Shown: one piece after another, positions 7,622-15,627 of the stretch
Layout: each line of letters starts with the position of its first letter
Numbering within the stretch: the first letter of the stretch is position 1
Assembly (NCBI GenBank): GCA_051747785.1
Contig: JBNJGN010000012.1
Coordinates: 1-21,216, forward strand
Origin: SKVL01 sp051747785
GTDB taxonomy: Bacteria > Patescibacteriota > Minisyncoccia > Phycocordibacterales > CSBR16-193
DNA: 21,216 nt
Direction of reading: 5' to 3'
The notes under the pieces: generated by a model
Seen by the model: the letters and a program-made list of their open reading frames with translations, nothing else
The model's database searches: none
Told to the model about the DNA's origin: nothing
Program-made: the position numbers and the translations under genes

Positions 7622-7789
7622 CTATTCATCAAAATCAGGTATTTCCGGCAGATAGTCATCCTCTAATTCTCCATAAGGATCATCTTTTTCTTCGTCTTCA
7701 TTTTCAAAAATAGCTGCATTGGGATCATTTTCATCCTCTTGACCTGATTCCTCAATAGAGGAAAATATATCTTCAAAGTTGTTTTTCAT
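7622..7789 (-). CDS. 55-residue highly acidic protein of unknown function
   Basis: An ATG at 7789 opens a 55-codon frame ending in TAG. The product starts MKNNFEDIFSSIEESGQEDE and is rich in Asp and Glu throughout, with almost no Lys or Arg, a DDPYGELEDDYLPEIPDFDE end, and no Cys, Trp or membrane segment. I do not recognise the family. Support for a real gene is the clean open frame, the terminator 24 bases downstream on the same strand, and its collinearity with ruvC-yebC-ruvB. Its charge suggests a disordered protein that could bind a basic partner or mimic DNA, but that is speculation. No Shine-Dalgarno precedes the ATG. Confidence 0.6.
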   Translation of the reverse strand: MKNNFEDIFSSIEESGQEDENDPNAAIFENEDEEKDDPYGELEDDYLPEIPDFDE

Positions 7790-7887
7790 GGGCTTTAATT
7801 TTACTAATTAATATATATTTTTTAGCAGAATTTTTTAAAAATGCAACATTTAAAATCAACACTTTATATATTTCTTGATAGGAAATA

Positions 7888-8388
7888 CTACTTTAACATA
7901 TAGCTTCCCAATACAGCTGTGCAGGTCAACCCCACCGCGATGGCGTCGTATTCATCGTCATGTTTTATCTCTTTTTTTACTTTTATTATATTGGGTAACA
8001 TTGATATAACCTGTTTTTTGTTACTCCTTCCGTAACCTGTTATGGCCTGCTTTATTTCCAAGGGGGTGAATTCATGAACTTCTATTTTGTAAAAGGCCGC
8101 TCTGGAGATAACTACCCCTCTTGCTTCAGCTACTTTACTCATTGTTTTTTGATTGGTGTTAAAAAACAAAGATTCTATAGCCATTATTTCGGGCTTGTGT
8201 TCTTTTATGCATCTATCTACAGCATTGCTTATACCCAAAAGTCTTTCTGAGTGTTTTTTTTGGGGAGGTGTCTCAATACAGCTTGAAAAGATCAAAGATT
8301 CTTCTCCTTTTTCTCCTCTCTCTATAATAGCCATTCCCAGTCTTTCGTAGCCCGGGTCTATTCCTATAAATTTTGTTTTATGAAGCAT
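7888..8388 (-). CDS. ruvC: Crossover junction endodeoxyribonuclease RuvC
   Basis: This 166-residue RNase H-fold nuclease cuts Holliday junctions symmetrically as part of the RuvABC complex. The four acidic catalytic residues are in place: D11 in IGIDPGYERLG, E72 in AIESLFF, and D145 and D148 in HDDEYDAIAVGL. Length is normal for the family. The start overlaps the end of yebC by 11 bases and ruvB lies beyond, so ruvB-yebC-ruvC forms one minus-strand operon, as in many bacteria. No Shine-Dalgarno is visible at the ATG, consistent with coupled translation. Confidence 0.96.
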   Translation of the reverse strand: MLHKTKFIGIDPGYERLGMAIIERGEKGEESLIFSSCIETPPQKKHSERLLGISNAVDRCIKEHKPEIMAIESLFFNTNQKTMSKVAEARGVVISRAAFYKIEVHEFTPLEIKQAITGYGRSNKKQVISMLPNIIKVKKEIKHDDEYDAIAVGLTCTAVLGSYMLK

Positions 8389-8908
8389 TGTTATATGTTG
8401 CCTGAACGTCCTCGTTGTCTTCCAGGTCGTTTATAACCGTGGAAAGTTTTTCTTTACCTTTTTCAGATATTTCAATAGAAGTTATTACCTCGTAGCTATT
8501 TTCTTTCTTTTCAAATGCCCAGGCGGCTGAACCCGGTTGAGCCATTTCCATTCCATGTTTAGAAAGGGTACTTTTTATTTCCGATGATGTTCTGTTTCTA
8601 TTATCTGTTATTCCTTCTATTATAATAGCTACACCTTCCGGTCCGTAAGTTTCGTATACAACTGTTTCCATACTGTCGGCCCCAGTCTGTTGCGCCTTGT
8701 TTACAGCCCTTTCTATAGCATCATTGGGCATATTTACTGATTTAGCTTGCTCTATTGCTTTTTTAACTCCGGCGCTCTCTCTATCTCCTCCTGCTTTTTT
8801 AACTTCGGTAGTTATAAGTTTGGACAGTTTAGAGAACTGTTTACTTTTTTGGGCGTCACTAGCCGCTTTTTTGTGTTTAACTTTAGACCATTTGTTGTGT
8901 CCTGACAT
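8378..8908 (-). CDS. yebC: YebC/PmpR-family protein, internally shortened
   Basis: The N-terminal half is unmistakable YebC (MSGHNKWSKVKHKKAASDAQ, then NMPNDAIERAV, YGPEGVAIIIEGITDNRNRT, GSAAWAFEKK). YebC proteins are known both as DNA-binding regulators and as ribosome-associated factors that relieve stalling. Family members are usually about 240-250 residues; this one has 176. The family C-terminus seems to be present (LSTVINDLEDNEDVQATYNN resembles the usual LDDVQxVYTN end), so the missing ~65 residues appear to come from the middle domain rather than from a truncation. It lies between ruvB and ruvC and overlaps ruvC. Confidence 0.92.
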   Translation of the reverse strand: MSGHNKWSKVKHKKAASDAQKSKQFSKLSKLITTEVKKAGGDRESAGVKKAIEQAKSVNMPNDAIERAVNKAQQTGADSMETVVYETYGPEGVAIIIEGITDNRNRTSSEIKSTLSKHGMEMAQPGSAAWAFEKKENSYEVITSIEISEKGKEKLSTVINDLEDNEDVQATYNNAS

Positions 8909-8919
8909 ATTTTTGTTAT

Positions 8920-9927
8920 TTAAAATAAACTGTTATCTTCTTTTTTACTTCCAAGGTGTTCATAGGCCTTAGGGGTGACAACTCTTCCTCTAGGCGTTCT
9001 CTCAAGTAGGCCTAACTGTATAAGATAAGGCTCATTGTATTCTTCAAGAGTTCCTTGATCTTCTGATAAAGAGGCTGCAATAGTGTTCAAGCCAACCGGT
9101 CCGCCGTTAAAGTTATCAATAACAGTTTCAAGCATCAACCTGTCTGCTTTGGTTAGGCCCAGTGCGTCAACACCCAAAAGAGAAAAAACTTTTTCAGTGG
9201 TTTCTTTATCTATGATATTTTTTTTGTTTATCTGTGCCAGGTCTCTGCATCTTTTTAAGAGGTAATTAGCGGATCTAGGTGTAAAACGGCTTCTTATTGC
9301 TATTTCTTTTATACTTTCTTTTTCTATTTCTATATCTAAAACCTCAGAAGACCTCTTCAGTATTTCTCCTATTTCTTCCTCCGTATAGAATTCCAGTTTA
9401 AAAACTCCACCGGAGAAACGGCTTCTAAGAGGGGATGAGATCAAAGATATTCTTGTGGTGGCCGCTATAAGAGTAAAAGGAGGAAGTTCTAACTGTATAG
9501 TCCGAGCGGAGGGTCCTTTGCCTATTATGATATCTAAAAAGCCGGACTCCATTGCCGGGTAGAGTACCTCTTCCACACTTTTATTCAGCCTGTGTACTTC
9601 GTCTATAAAAAGTATATCTCTCGGAGAAAGGTTGGTTATAACGGAAGCAAGGTCTCCTACTTTTTCAATAGCCGGGCCGGAGGTTATCTTTATTTGGTTA
9701 CCTGTTTCTTTTGCTATTAAATGCGTCAAGGTTGTTTTTCCAAGACCGGGAGGACCGTAAAAAAGAAGATGTTCAGGGGATTGATCTCTTTCGGTGGCAG
9801 CTTTTATGAGAATAGAGAGGTTCTCTTTTATAGCTTTTTGCCCTATATAGTCATCCCACTTCTCTGGTCTTAGCGTTGAATCCAATGAGTGACCTTTTTC
9901 TGTGACGGTGTTATTTTTTCTTGACAT
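8920..9927 (-). CDS. ruvB: Holliday junction branch migration helicase RuvB
   Basis: This 335-residue AAA+ motor forms hexamers that pull DNA through the RuvA-bound Holliday junction. Motifs visible are the N-terminal RPxxWDDYIGQ, Walker A GPPGLGKTT, Walker B ILFIDEVHRL, sensor I IAATTR, the arginine-finger LRSRF region, and a C-terminal winged helix ending RTPRGRVVTPKAYEHLG. I chose the ATG at 9927 (MSRKNNTVTEKG). A longer in-frame version from a TTG at 9963 would add 12 residues unlike the family and would run into the palindrome at 9953-9989. No Shine-Dalgarno is seen at either start. It is the first gene of ruvB-yebC-ruvC. Confidence 0.96.
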   Translation of the reverse strand: MSRKNNTVTEKGHSLDSTLRPEKWDDYIGQKAIKENLSILIKAATERDQSPEHLLFYGPPGLGKTTLTHLIAKETGNQIKITSGPAIEKVGDLASVITNLSPRDILFIDEVHRLNKSVEEVLYPAMESGFLDIIIGKGPSARTIQLELPPFTLIAATTRISLISSPLRSRFSGGVFKLEFYTEEEIGEILKRSSEVLDIEIEKESIKEIAIRSRFTPRSANYLLKRCRDLAQINKKNIIDKETTEKVFSLLGVDALGLTKADRLMLETVIDNFNGGPVGLNTIAASLSEDQGTLEEYNEPYLIQLGLLERTPRGRVVTPKAYEHLGSKKEDNSLF

Positions 9928-9952
9928 GGTTATTTTAATGTGATATCTTTTG

Positions 9953-9989
9953 AGAATTGACAAATAAGATAATATGTTTTGTCAATTCT
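9953..9989 (-). promoter_or_regulatory. Palindrome around a possible -10 box upstream of ruvB
   Basis: A perfect 12-base inverted repeat, AGAATTGACAAA / TTTGTCAATTCT, is separated by 13 bases. On the minus strand the spacer contains TATTAT (9969-9974), the -10 hexamer also seen at rpmH and rpsT. Transcription from it would start near 9962 and give ruvB a leader of about 35 bases. No good -35 hexamer lies at the right distance. An operator that covers the core promoter is a reasonable reading; a simple hairpin is the alternative. Confidence 0.4.
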
Positions 9990-10017
9990 AACGCTCATTT
10001 AAAAAGAGAATATCATA

Positions 10018-10153
10018 TTTCCGAAATTTACATCTCCAAGCAATTCTTTTAATGGCATGGTTTTATCCGAGGACATCCTGGAGTAAATCTGGGGTTATCC
10101 TTAGGGTTTTACCTAAAGCTAAATCTCTTGCTTGGAGATGTAAGGTTCGGAAA
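10018..10153. repeat. Foldback element with 26-base arms: structured RNA or MITE-like
   Basis: The left arm 10018-10043 (TTTCCGAA, AT, TTACATCTCCAAGCAA) and the right arm 10128-10153 (TTGCTTGGAGATGTAA, GG, TTCGGAAA) pair over 24 of 26 positions, with one two-base internal mismatch. The 84-base interior can form two further hairpins: CC-G-AGG/CCTGG near 10068-10082, and TTAGG/CCTAA near 10101-10116. It lies between the pilB stop and the ruvB start. I do not recognise SRP RNA, tmRNA, RNase P RNA or a known riboswitch. Either strand could be transcribed. Confidence 0.5.
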
Positions 10154-10209
10154 AAGAAGAACACTCCTTTTTATTATTACTTAAACAGATAATATCTGCA
10201 AACTTAAGA

Positions 10210-11883
10210 TCATTGAAGGGCCACTATTCCTGATATCTCTTTAAAGGAGGTTACTCCCTCAAGTACTTTAAGAGCACAGTCCTGTCTCATATCTGGTATA
10301 CCTTGTCCTCTGGCCGCTTTTTTAATATCTCTCTCGCTGGGGTTATTTATAACAACTTTTTCAATATTCTCATCCATTCTAATGGCTTCAAAAACCCCGG
10401 TTCTACCTTTATACCCCATTCCATGACATTTTTCACATCCTACCGGGTCAAAAACCTTGGCGTCTTCCAGTATTTCCAGGATCAACCTGTCTCCTAGGGG
10501 TTCAAGTATTGAATGAAATATCTCTTTTTCATTTCTTTCTATTTTTCTTTCCCTTTTACATTCAGGGCATAGTTTTCTTACCAGTCTTTGGGCCATGGAA
10601 AGATTAACGGCCGAACTTAATGTTTTATCATTAATACCTAGATCTATAAGTCGGGGAAATGTTCCTGCTGCGTTATTGGTGTGTAGGGTAGAGAAGACCA
10701 GGTGCCCTGTCAGCGCGGCGTTTACCGCAATTTCTGCCGTTTCTTCATCTCTTATCTCTCCCACCATTATAACATCCGGGTCCTGCCTTAGTGCGGAACG
10801 AAGTCCTTCTGAAAAGGTGTACCCTTTATCACTTTCGGTTTGAGTTTGAACAATACCTTCAAGGTGGTACTCTACGGGATTTTCAATGGTTAGTATCTTT
10901 TTCTCCGGATCATATATCTTCTTTAAAGAAGCATATAAAGTTGTGGTCTTTCCTGAGCCTGTAGGACCGGTGGTGAGTATCATTCCGTTAGGCTTACGGA
11001 TCTCTTCTAAGAAGACATCAAACATCCTGTTTCTCATTCCCATTCCTTCAAGGGGGACGTTAATGTTGTCCGGGTCAAGTATTCTCAGTACAATAGATTC
11101 TCCGTAAGAGCCCGGAATAATAGAGGTTCTCATTTCTATGCTTTTTTCGCTTATTTTAATACTGAATCTTCCGTCTTGAGCTTCGTTTCCGACATTTAGT
11201 TTTAATCCGGACAAAAGCTTTATTCGGGAAAGTATCTTTGAGTAAATTTTAGGGGGTACGAATGATATGTCTATCAAAGATCCATCTATGCGATATCTTA
11301 GTCTAAGGTCTTTTTCTTTGGGTTCAAAGTGAATATCAGAAGCCCCTAAAGCAAGAGCGCCGGCTAATACCAATTCTAGTATGGAAGATGTATCGGCGAA
11401 ATTTTTTCTGTTCACCATTTCTTTCACCCGTTCGTTAACATCTTCGGTTTTTTTTAACTTCTTTCTGTACTCTGATATGGAATCTTCCGAAATATCAAAA
11501 GACCCCGCTCCTTTTTCTTTTATGTACTCTATATCTTCATAAACTTTCCAGGCATATTCAAGGCTTTTCTCTGAGACTACGAATATTTCGGTTCTAAAGC
11601 CTCTATCTTTAAGATCTTTTATTACCTCCTGTGTTTTCTGATACTCTGGAGAGAGAACGGCTATCTTTATATTTTTATTTACTTTATCAAATACAATAAG
11701 GTGACCTTCTCTCGCTTCTTCTTCCGGAACCAGGGATACCGCTTTATTTTTTATGAAAACTGTTGATAGGTCAGTGTAACTGATCCCGTTTTTGTCTGCC
11801 AACCTTTTGGCTAGGTGTTCTTGCTGACGGGTTCTAAAGCTGTCTAATTTATCTTCTCTTGCTTCTTTGTCAAAGTTTTTCAT
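10210..11883 (-). CDS. pilB: Type IV pilus / type II secretion assembly ATPase (PilB/GspE family)
   Basis: This 557-residue hexameric ATPase powers assembly of type IV pili or pseudopili at the inner face of the membrane. An N-terminal T2SSE_N-like domain (about residues 1-150) precedes the ATPase core. The core has Walker A GPTGSGKTTT near residue 306, an Asp box and Walker B region (DPDVIMVGEIRDEETAEIA) near 365-380, and the His-containing LTGHLVFSTLHTNNA segment. A tetracysteine zinc site (CPECKRE near 436 and GCEKCHGMG near 482) is the mark of assembly ATPases (PilB/GspE) rather than PilT. No pilC, pilT or pilin gene is adjacent, so it stands alone here. Upstream is the divergent tsaE. 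Confidence 0.92.
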   Translation of the reverse strand: MKNFDKEAREDKLDSFRTRQQEHLAKRLADKNGISYTDLSTVFIKNKAVSLVPEEEAREGHLIVFDKVNKNIKIAVLSPEYQKTQEVIKDLKDRGFRTEIFVVSEKSLEYAWKVYEDIEYIKEKGAGSFDISEDSISEYRKKLKKTEDVNERVKEMVNRKNFADTSSILELVLAGALALGASDIHFEPKEKDLRLRYRIDGSLIDISFVPPKIYSKILSRIKLLSGLKLNVGNEAQDGRFSIKISEKSIEMRTSIIPGSYGESIVLRILDPDNINVPLEGMGMRNRMFDVFLEEIRKPNGMILTTGPTGSGKTTTLYASLKKIYDPEKKILTIENPVEYHLEGIVQTQTESDKGYTFSEGLRSALRQDPDVIMVGEIRDEETAEIAVNAALTGHLVFSTLHTNNAAGTFPRLIDLGINDKTLSSAVNLSMAQRLVRKLCPECKRERKIERNEKEIFHSILEPLGDRLILEILEDAKVFDPVGCEKCHGMGYKGRTGVFEAIRMDENIEKVVINNPSERDIKKAARGQGIPDMRQDCALKVLEGVTSFKEISGIVALQ

Positions 11884-11977
11884 AGAATAATTTTAACAGT
11901 TTTTCTTTTTTTATATAAGACCTGAATTAAATTTATTGATAATATCCTATAACGTGTGCTTTTGTTACAATAAGGCA

Positions 11978-12424
11978 ATGGAAATAGTTACCGAAAGTGA
12001 AGAAGAGACCAAGGAGGCCGCAAAAAGGGTTCTTGATAATATAACAGAGAGAAAAACCAGGGATAAAGCCACTGTCGTTGCTCTTTATGGAGACCTTGGA
12101 AGCGGGAAAACGGTTTTTGTAAAAGGGGTATCCGAAGCTTTAGGGGTTGTAGAAAGAGTTGTTAGTCCTACTTTTGTTATTGAAAGGCGTTACTCTGTTG
12201 AACATACTGACTTTTCAGTGCTTATCCATATTGATGCCTATAGACTTGAAGGGGGAGGCGAACTTGATGCCCTTAAATGGCAACAAGAACTGGAAAAGAG
12301 GGATCGGATAGTCTGTTTGGAGTGGCCTGAGAATGTAAAAGAAAAACTCCCGCGTGATACTTTTAGTGTATACTTCACTACTCTTTCTAAGGAGAGACGT
12401 TTAATAACATACAAAGATGACTAA
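11978..12424 (+). CDS. tsaE: tRNA threonylcarbamoyladenosine biosynthesis ATPase TsaE
   Basis: This 148-residue P-loop protein is the TsaE partner of TsaB/TsaD in making t6A at position 37 of ANN-reading tRNAs. Walker A is GDLGSGKT at residues 38-45, and the family motifs SPTFVIERRY, HIDAYRLEGG and CLEWPENV follow. I start it at the ATG at 11978, which has AAGG five bases upstream, one of the few purine-rich sites in the window. A TTG at 11936 would add 14 residues without family support. A TACAAT hexamer at 11966-11971 could be a -10 box. The end overlaps polA by 8 bases, so tsaE-polA-holA is likely an operon. Confidence 0.93.
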   Translation: MEIVTESEEETKEAAKRVLDNITERKTRDKATVVALYGDLGSGKTVFVKGVSEALGVVERVVSPTFVIERRYSVEHTDFSVLIHIDAYRLEGGGELDALKWQQELEKRDRIVCLEWPENVKEKLPRDTFSVYFTTLSKERRLITYKDD

Positions 12425-14783
12425 AAAAGAAATTAATAAAAGTAAAACTCTTGTGCTTCTTGATGCGCACGCGATAATTCATCGAGCTTATCATGCTCTT
12501 CCTGGATTCTCTTCTTCTAAAGGAGAACCTACAGGAGCACTATATGGTCTAGTTAATATGATATTAAAAACAGTTAATGACATTGATCCCGATTTCATGG
12601 TTGCTTGTTTTGATGTGCCTGAACCGACTTATCGCCATGAAGCATATGAAGAGTATAAAGCGGGAAGAGCTAAGGCGGATGAGTCACTTATAATTCAACT
12701 AAAGAGAGCTAAAGATGTATTTAAGGCTTTCGGTATTGATATTTATGAAGCTCCTGGTTTTGAGGCTGATGATGTTATAGGGACGATCGCCAAAGAGACT
12801 GAGAATAACCAAGAGCTATCGGTGGTGATAGCTTCCGGGGACATGGATACATTGCAGTTAGTAGAAGGTGAAAGAGTAAAAGTTCTAACTTTAAGAAAAG
12901 GGATAAATGAAACTGCTTTATATAACGAAAAAGCCGTATATGAAAGATTTGGCTTTTCTCCTAAGTTCTTACCTGATTTCAAGGGATTAAGAGGGGACCC
13001 ATCTGATAATATACCGGGTGTTCGAGGCATAGGCGAAAAAACGGCTCAAAAGTTAATAAAGGCTTTTAGCTCTCTTGATAACATCCTTGAAAAAGTTGAG
13101 TCCGAGCCTGATCTAATGAAAAAAGAAGATATAAAAGATAGAACCATTGAACTTCTCAGGAATAACAGGGAAGAAGCAAGATTCTCTAAAATGCTTGCCA
13201 CTATAAGAACCGATGCCCCTATTGGGTTTTCTCTGCCACAGAAAAGTTGGAAAGAAAAACTGGATATCGATAGTGTTATTTCCATATTCTCTGAGCTGGA
13301 ATTTAGGAGTCTCATAGAGCGCTTCAGAAAAACTGTTGGAGCAGAGAAGGAGAGAGGGGCTAAAAAGAAAGAGATAAGTAAAGAGAAAAAAAGAGAACTG
13401 TCTGTTGCGACGTGGCTACTTAATTCAGAGATCACACAACCTAAAGAAGAAGATGTTATTAATTTCTTTAACTGCCATGATCTCTTTGAAGCTTATGAAA
13501 TGGCCATGAGATCAATAAAAGAGAAGGGTTTAATGGATGTTTTTGAAAAAGTAGAAAAACCTTTTATTCCGATTATAGATAAAATGCGCGAGCGTGGCAT
13601 AACCATCGACACCGGAATTTTAAAAAAAATAAAAAAAGAATACCAAAAAGAGCTTAAAAGAAAAGAAGGAAAGATATGGGAATATGCCGGTAAAGAGTTC
13701 AATATAAACTCTCCAGCTCAGTTGGGGGAGGTTCTTTTTGAGGATTTGGATCTTTCCATTAAAAATCATAAAAAGACCTCTACTGGCGCCAAATCAACAA
13801 GAGAGTCTGAACTTGTTAAGTTAAAAGACGAGCACCCGATCGTTGAAGAAATACTTGATTACAGGGAAATAGCAAAGATGCTTTCTACCTATGTTGAACC
13901 TGTTCTTTCTATGGTGGATAAAGACGGGAAGTTGCATGCTGAGTTCGTACAGACCGGTACAACAACCGGTAGAATATCCTCAAATAACCCTAATTTACAA
14001 AACATTCCCATAAGCTCTGAAAAAGGCAGAAGGATCCGTGAGGCTTTTGTCGCAACTGAGGGTTACACCTTGGCGGCTTTTGATTACTCTCAAATAGAAC
14101 TTCGTGTCGCCGCTCTTCTTTCAGGAGATGAAAAATTACTTTCGGTTTTTAATGCAGGCGGTGATATTCACTCTGCGGTAGCCGCTGAAGTTTTTGGTGT
14201 TTCCGAAAAAGAAGTGGATAGAGAGATGAGACGCAAAGCTAAAGTTATAAATTTCGGTATTCTTTATGGAATGGGGGTGAATGCTCTAAAGCAAAATTTA
14301 GGGACATCTCAAGCAGAAGCACGCCAGTTCTTGGATAGGTATTTTGAGAGGTTTTCTACTCTCTCTTCTTATATTGAAAATATAAAAGAGAGAGCTCATG
14401 AAAATGGTTATACGACTACTCTTTATGGACGGCGCCGATATGTGGCCGGATTGAATTCTTCCGTGCCCTACATTAGAGCCGCGGCTGAGAGAGCGGCTGT
14501 AAATGCCCCCATACAGGGAACCGCTGCCGATATCATCAAAAGAGCAGCTGTTTTGATAAATGATAATCTAGAAAAAGAGAGAAAAAGCGAAAAAGCCTTT
14601 CCTATTATTCAGGTTCATGATGAGCTTATATTTGAGGTTAGCGATCCTTTTTTGGAAGAGTTTGTGCCTTCTGTGAAAAGAACAATGGAATCTTTCCTAA
14701 AAGAAGAAGAATATTCAAGCCTTCCTTTTAAGGTTGATGTTAAGATAGGAAAAAACTGGGGTAAAATGGAGAAAAAGATCTAA
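12417..14783 (+). CDS. polA: DNA polymerase I, without a full proofreading domain
   Basis: This 788-residue enzyme fills gaps and removes RNA primers. The 5'-3' exonuclease domain spans about residues 10-300, including FEADDVIGT and GLRGDPSDNIPGVRGIGEKTA. The polymerase domain spans about 390-788, with motif A FDYSQIELR near 556, motif B RRKAKVINFGILYGMG near 605, and motif C QVHDELIFEV near 733. Only ~80 residues separate the two, whereas the 3'-5' exonuclease domain alone needs ~190. Proofreading is therefore absent. The O-helix has Phe (INFG), the residue that makes E. coli Pol I discriminate against dideoxynucleotides. It overlaps tsaE by 8 bases and is followed one base later by holA. 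Confidence 0.97.
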   Translation: MTKKEINKSKTLVLLDAHAIIHRAYHALPGFSSSKGEPTGALYGLVNMILKTVNDIDPDFMVACFDVPEPTYRHEAYEEYKAGRAKADESLIIQLKRAKDVFKAFGIDIYEAPGFEADDVIGTIAKETENNQELSVVIASGDMDTLQLVEGERVKVLTLRKGINETALYNEKAVYERFGFSPKFLPDFKGLRGDPSDNIPGVRGIGEKTAQKLIKAFSSLDNILEKVESEPDLMKKEDIKDRTIELLRNNREEARFSKMLATIRTDAPIGFSLPQKSWKEKLDIDSVISIFSELEFRSLIERFRKTVGAEKERGAKKKEISKEKKRELSVATWLLNSEITQPKEEDVINFFNCHDLFEAYEMAMRSIKEKGLMDVFEKVEKPFIPIIDKMRERGITIDTGILKKIKKEYQKELKRKEGKIWEYAGKEFNINSPAQLGEVLFEDLDLSIKNHKKTSTGAKSTRESELVKLKDEHPIVEEILDYREIAKMLSTYVEPVLSMVDKDGKLHAEFVQTGTTTGRISSNNPNLQNIPISSEKGRRIREAFVATEGYTLAAFDYSQIELRVAALLSGDEKLLSVFNAGGDIHSAVAAEVFGVSEKEVDREMRRKAKVINFGILYGMGVNALKQNLGTSQAEARQFLDRYFERFSTLSSYIENIKERAHENGYTTTLYGRRRYVAGLNSSVPYIRAAAERAAVNAPIQGTAADIIKRAAVLINDNLEKERKSEKAFPIIQVHDELIFEVSDPFLEEFVPSVKRTMESFLKEEEYSSLPFKVDVKIGKNWGKMEKKI

Positions 14784-14784
14784 T

Positions 14785-15498
14785 ATGATAATCTATTTAT
14801 ACGGTAACGCTTTTGAAAAGCGAAGGAGAAAACTAAAAAAACTGTTAAGTGATCTTAAAAAGAAGCGCCCCGAGTCAGAGGTTTTTTCTGTTAATGAAGA
14901 AACTTTTGGTGCGGATCACATGGACGGCTTACTTTACAGTAGGGGTCTTTTTGAAGAAAAACATATTATTGTTTTAACGGGGGTTTTTAGAGACGAGGAT
15001 GCTAAGAAATATATTTTAAAAAAATTACCGGACATGGAAAGTTCTGGCCATGTTTTCTTTTTGGTAGAGGACTTTTTAACACATTCTCAGCATAAAAAGA
15101 TACTGGATAACTCATACTTTTCTGAAGGATTCCAACAAGAAGTATTAAAAGAAGATACTTTTAATATCTTTGTTTTAACTGATGCTATAGGTGAAAGAAA
15201 AAGCCCCATTGCCTGGAAGATCTATAACACGGCAATATTTAAAGGTAAAAGTCCGGAAGAGATACATGGTATTATCTTCTGGATTATAAAAAGCATGCAA
15301 GCCGCTAAAGCATCAAAAACAGCCAAGGAGGCAGGAATGAAACCTTATCCTTTTAGTAAAGCTCAAAAATTTTCCGGTAACTATTCTTCCAAAGAGCTTA
15401 TGAAAATTTCAGAGAGCTTGATAGAGGCATTAGAGAAAGAGAGAAAAGGTAAAACACCTTTACGTTTTTCCCTTGAGAGTGTGTTGCTTTCTCTTTAA
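14785..15498 (+). CDS. holA: Probable DNA polymerase III delta subunit (HolA), short form
   Basis: This 237-residue protein begins one base after the polA stop. The start MIIYLYGNAFEKRRRKLKKLL resembles the HolA opening, where a strand and a P-loop-like turn begin the first clamp-loader domain. The central SPIAWKIYNTAIFKGKSPEEIHGIIFWIIKSM helices match the delta pattern, and the end PLRFSLESVLLSL resembles the usual helical collar domain terminus. Typical HolA is ~330-350 residues, so this is a reduced version. Delta opens the beta clamp during loading. Sequence similarity is modest, and the polA-dnaN context supports it. It converges with tRNA-Lys. Confidence 0.65.
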   Translation: MIIYLYGNAFEKRRRKLKKLLSDLKKKRPESEVFSVNEETFGADHMDGLLYSRGLFEEKHIIVLTGVFRDEDAKKYILKKLPDMESSGHVFFLVEDFLTHSQHKKILDNSYFSEGFQQEVLKEDTFNIFVLTDAIGERKSPIAWKIYNTAIFKGKSPEEIHGIIFWIIKSMQAAKASKTAKEAGMKPYPFSKAQKFSGNYSSKELMKISESLIEALEKERKGKTPLRFSLESVLLSL

Positions 15499-15519
15499 GT
15501 ATCAGTGGCAATTTTTTTG

Positions 15520-15592
15520 TCCGCCCACCAGGGTTCGAACCTGGGACCACCGGCTTAAAAGGCCGTTGCTCTACCAGCTGAGCTATGGGCGG
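15520..15592 (-). tRNA. tRNA-Lys (anticodon UUU)
   Basis: A full cloverleaf is present on the minus strand: acceptor CCGCCCA/TGGGCGG, D-stem GCTC/GAGC, anticodon loop CTTTTAA with anticodon TTT, and T-arm CCAGG-TTCGAAC-CCTGG. Position 73 is A, as expected for lysine. The next bases on the minus strand are CAAA, so CCA is not encoded and must be added after transcription. One mismatch (A27-G43) closes the anticodon stem. It lies between the converging holA and the divergent SPOUT methyltransferase gene. Confidence 0.97.
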
Positions 15593-15598
15593 TTTGTG

Positions 15599-15627
15599 TT
15601 GATAAAAGCAAAAAACAGAAGTATTCT
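15599..15627 (+). promoter_or_regulatory. Promoter of the SPOUT methyltransferase gene
   Basis: TTGATA (15599-15604) and TATTCT (15622-15627) are spaced by 17 bases, a good sigma70-type promoter. Transcription would start near 15634, about 19 bases before the ATG at 15653. The site begins 6 bases beyond the 5' end of the divergent tRNA-Lys gene. Confidence 0.5.

Noticed and set aside
9928..9963. Extended ruvB start at TTG 9963
   Set aside because: It would add 12 residues not seen in RuvB and would place the start inside the palindrome; ATG 9927 fits the family better.
10018..10153. SRP RNA, 6S RNA or tmRNA at the foldback element
   Set aside because: No GGAA-type SRP apical loop with its conserved partner bases, no tmRNA tRNA-like end, and no clear central bubble with 6S signature; left as unassigned.
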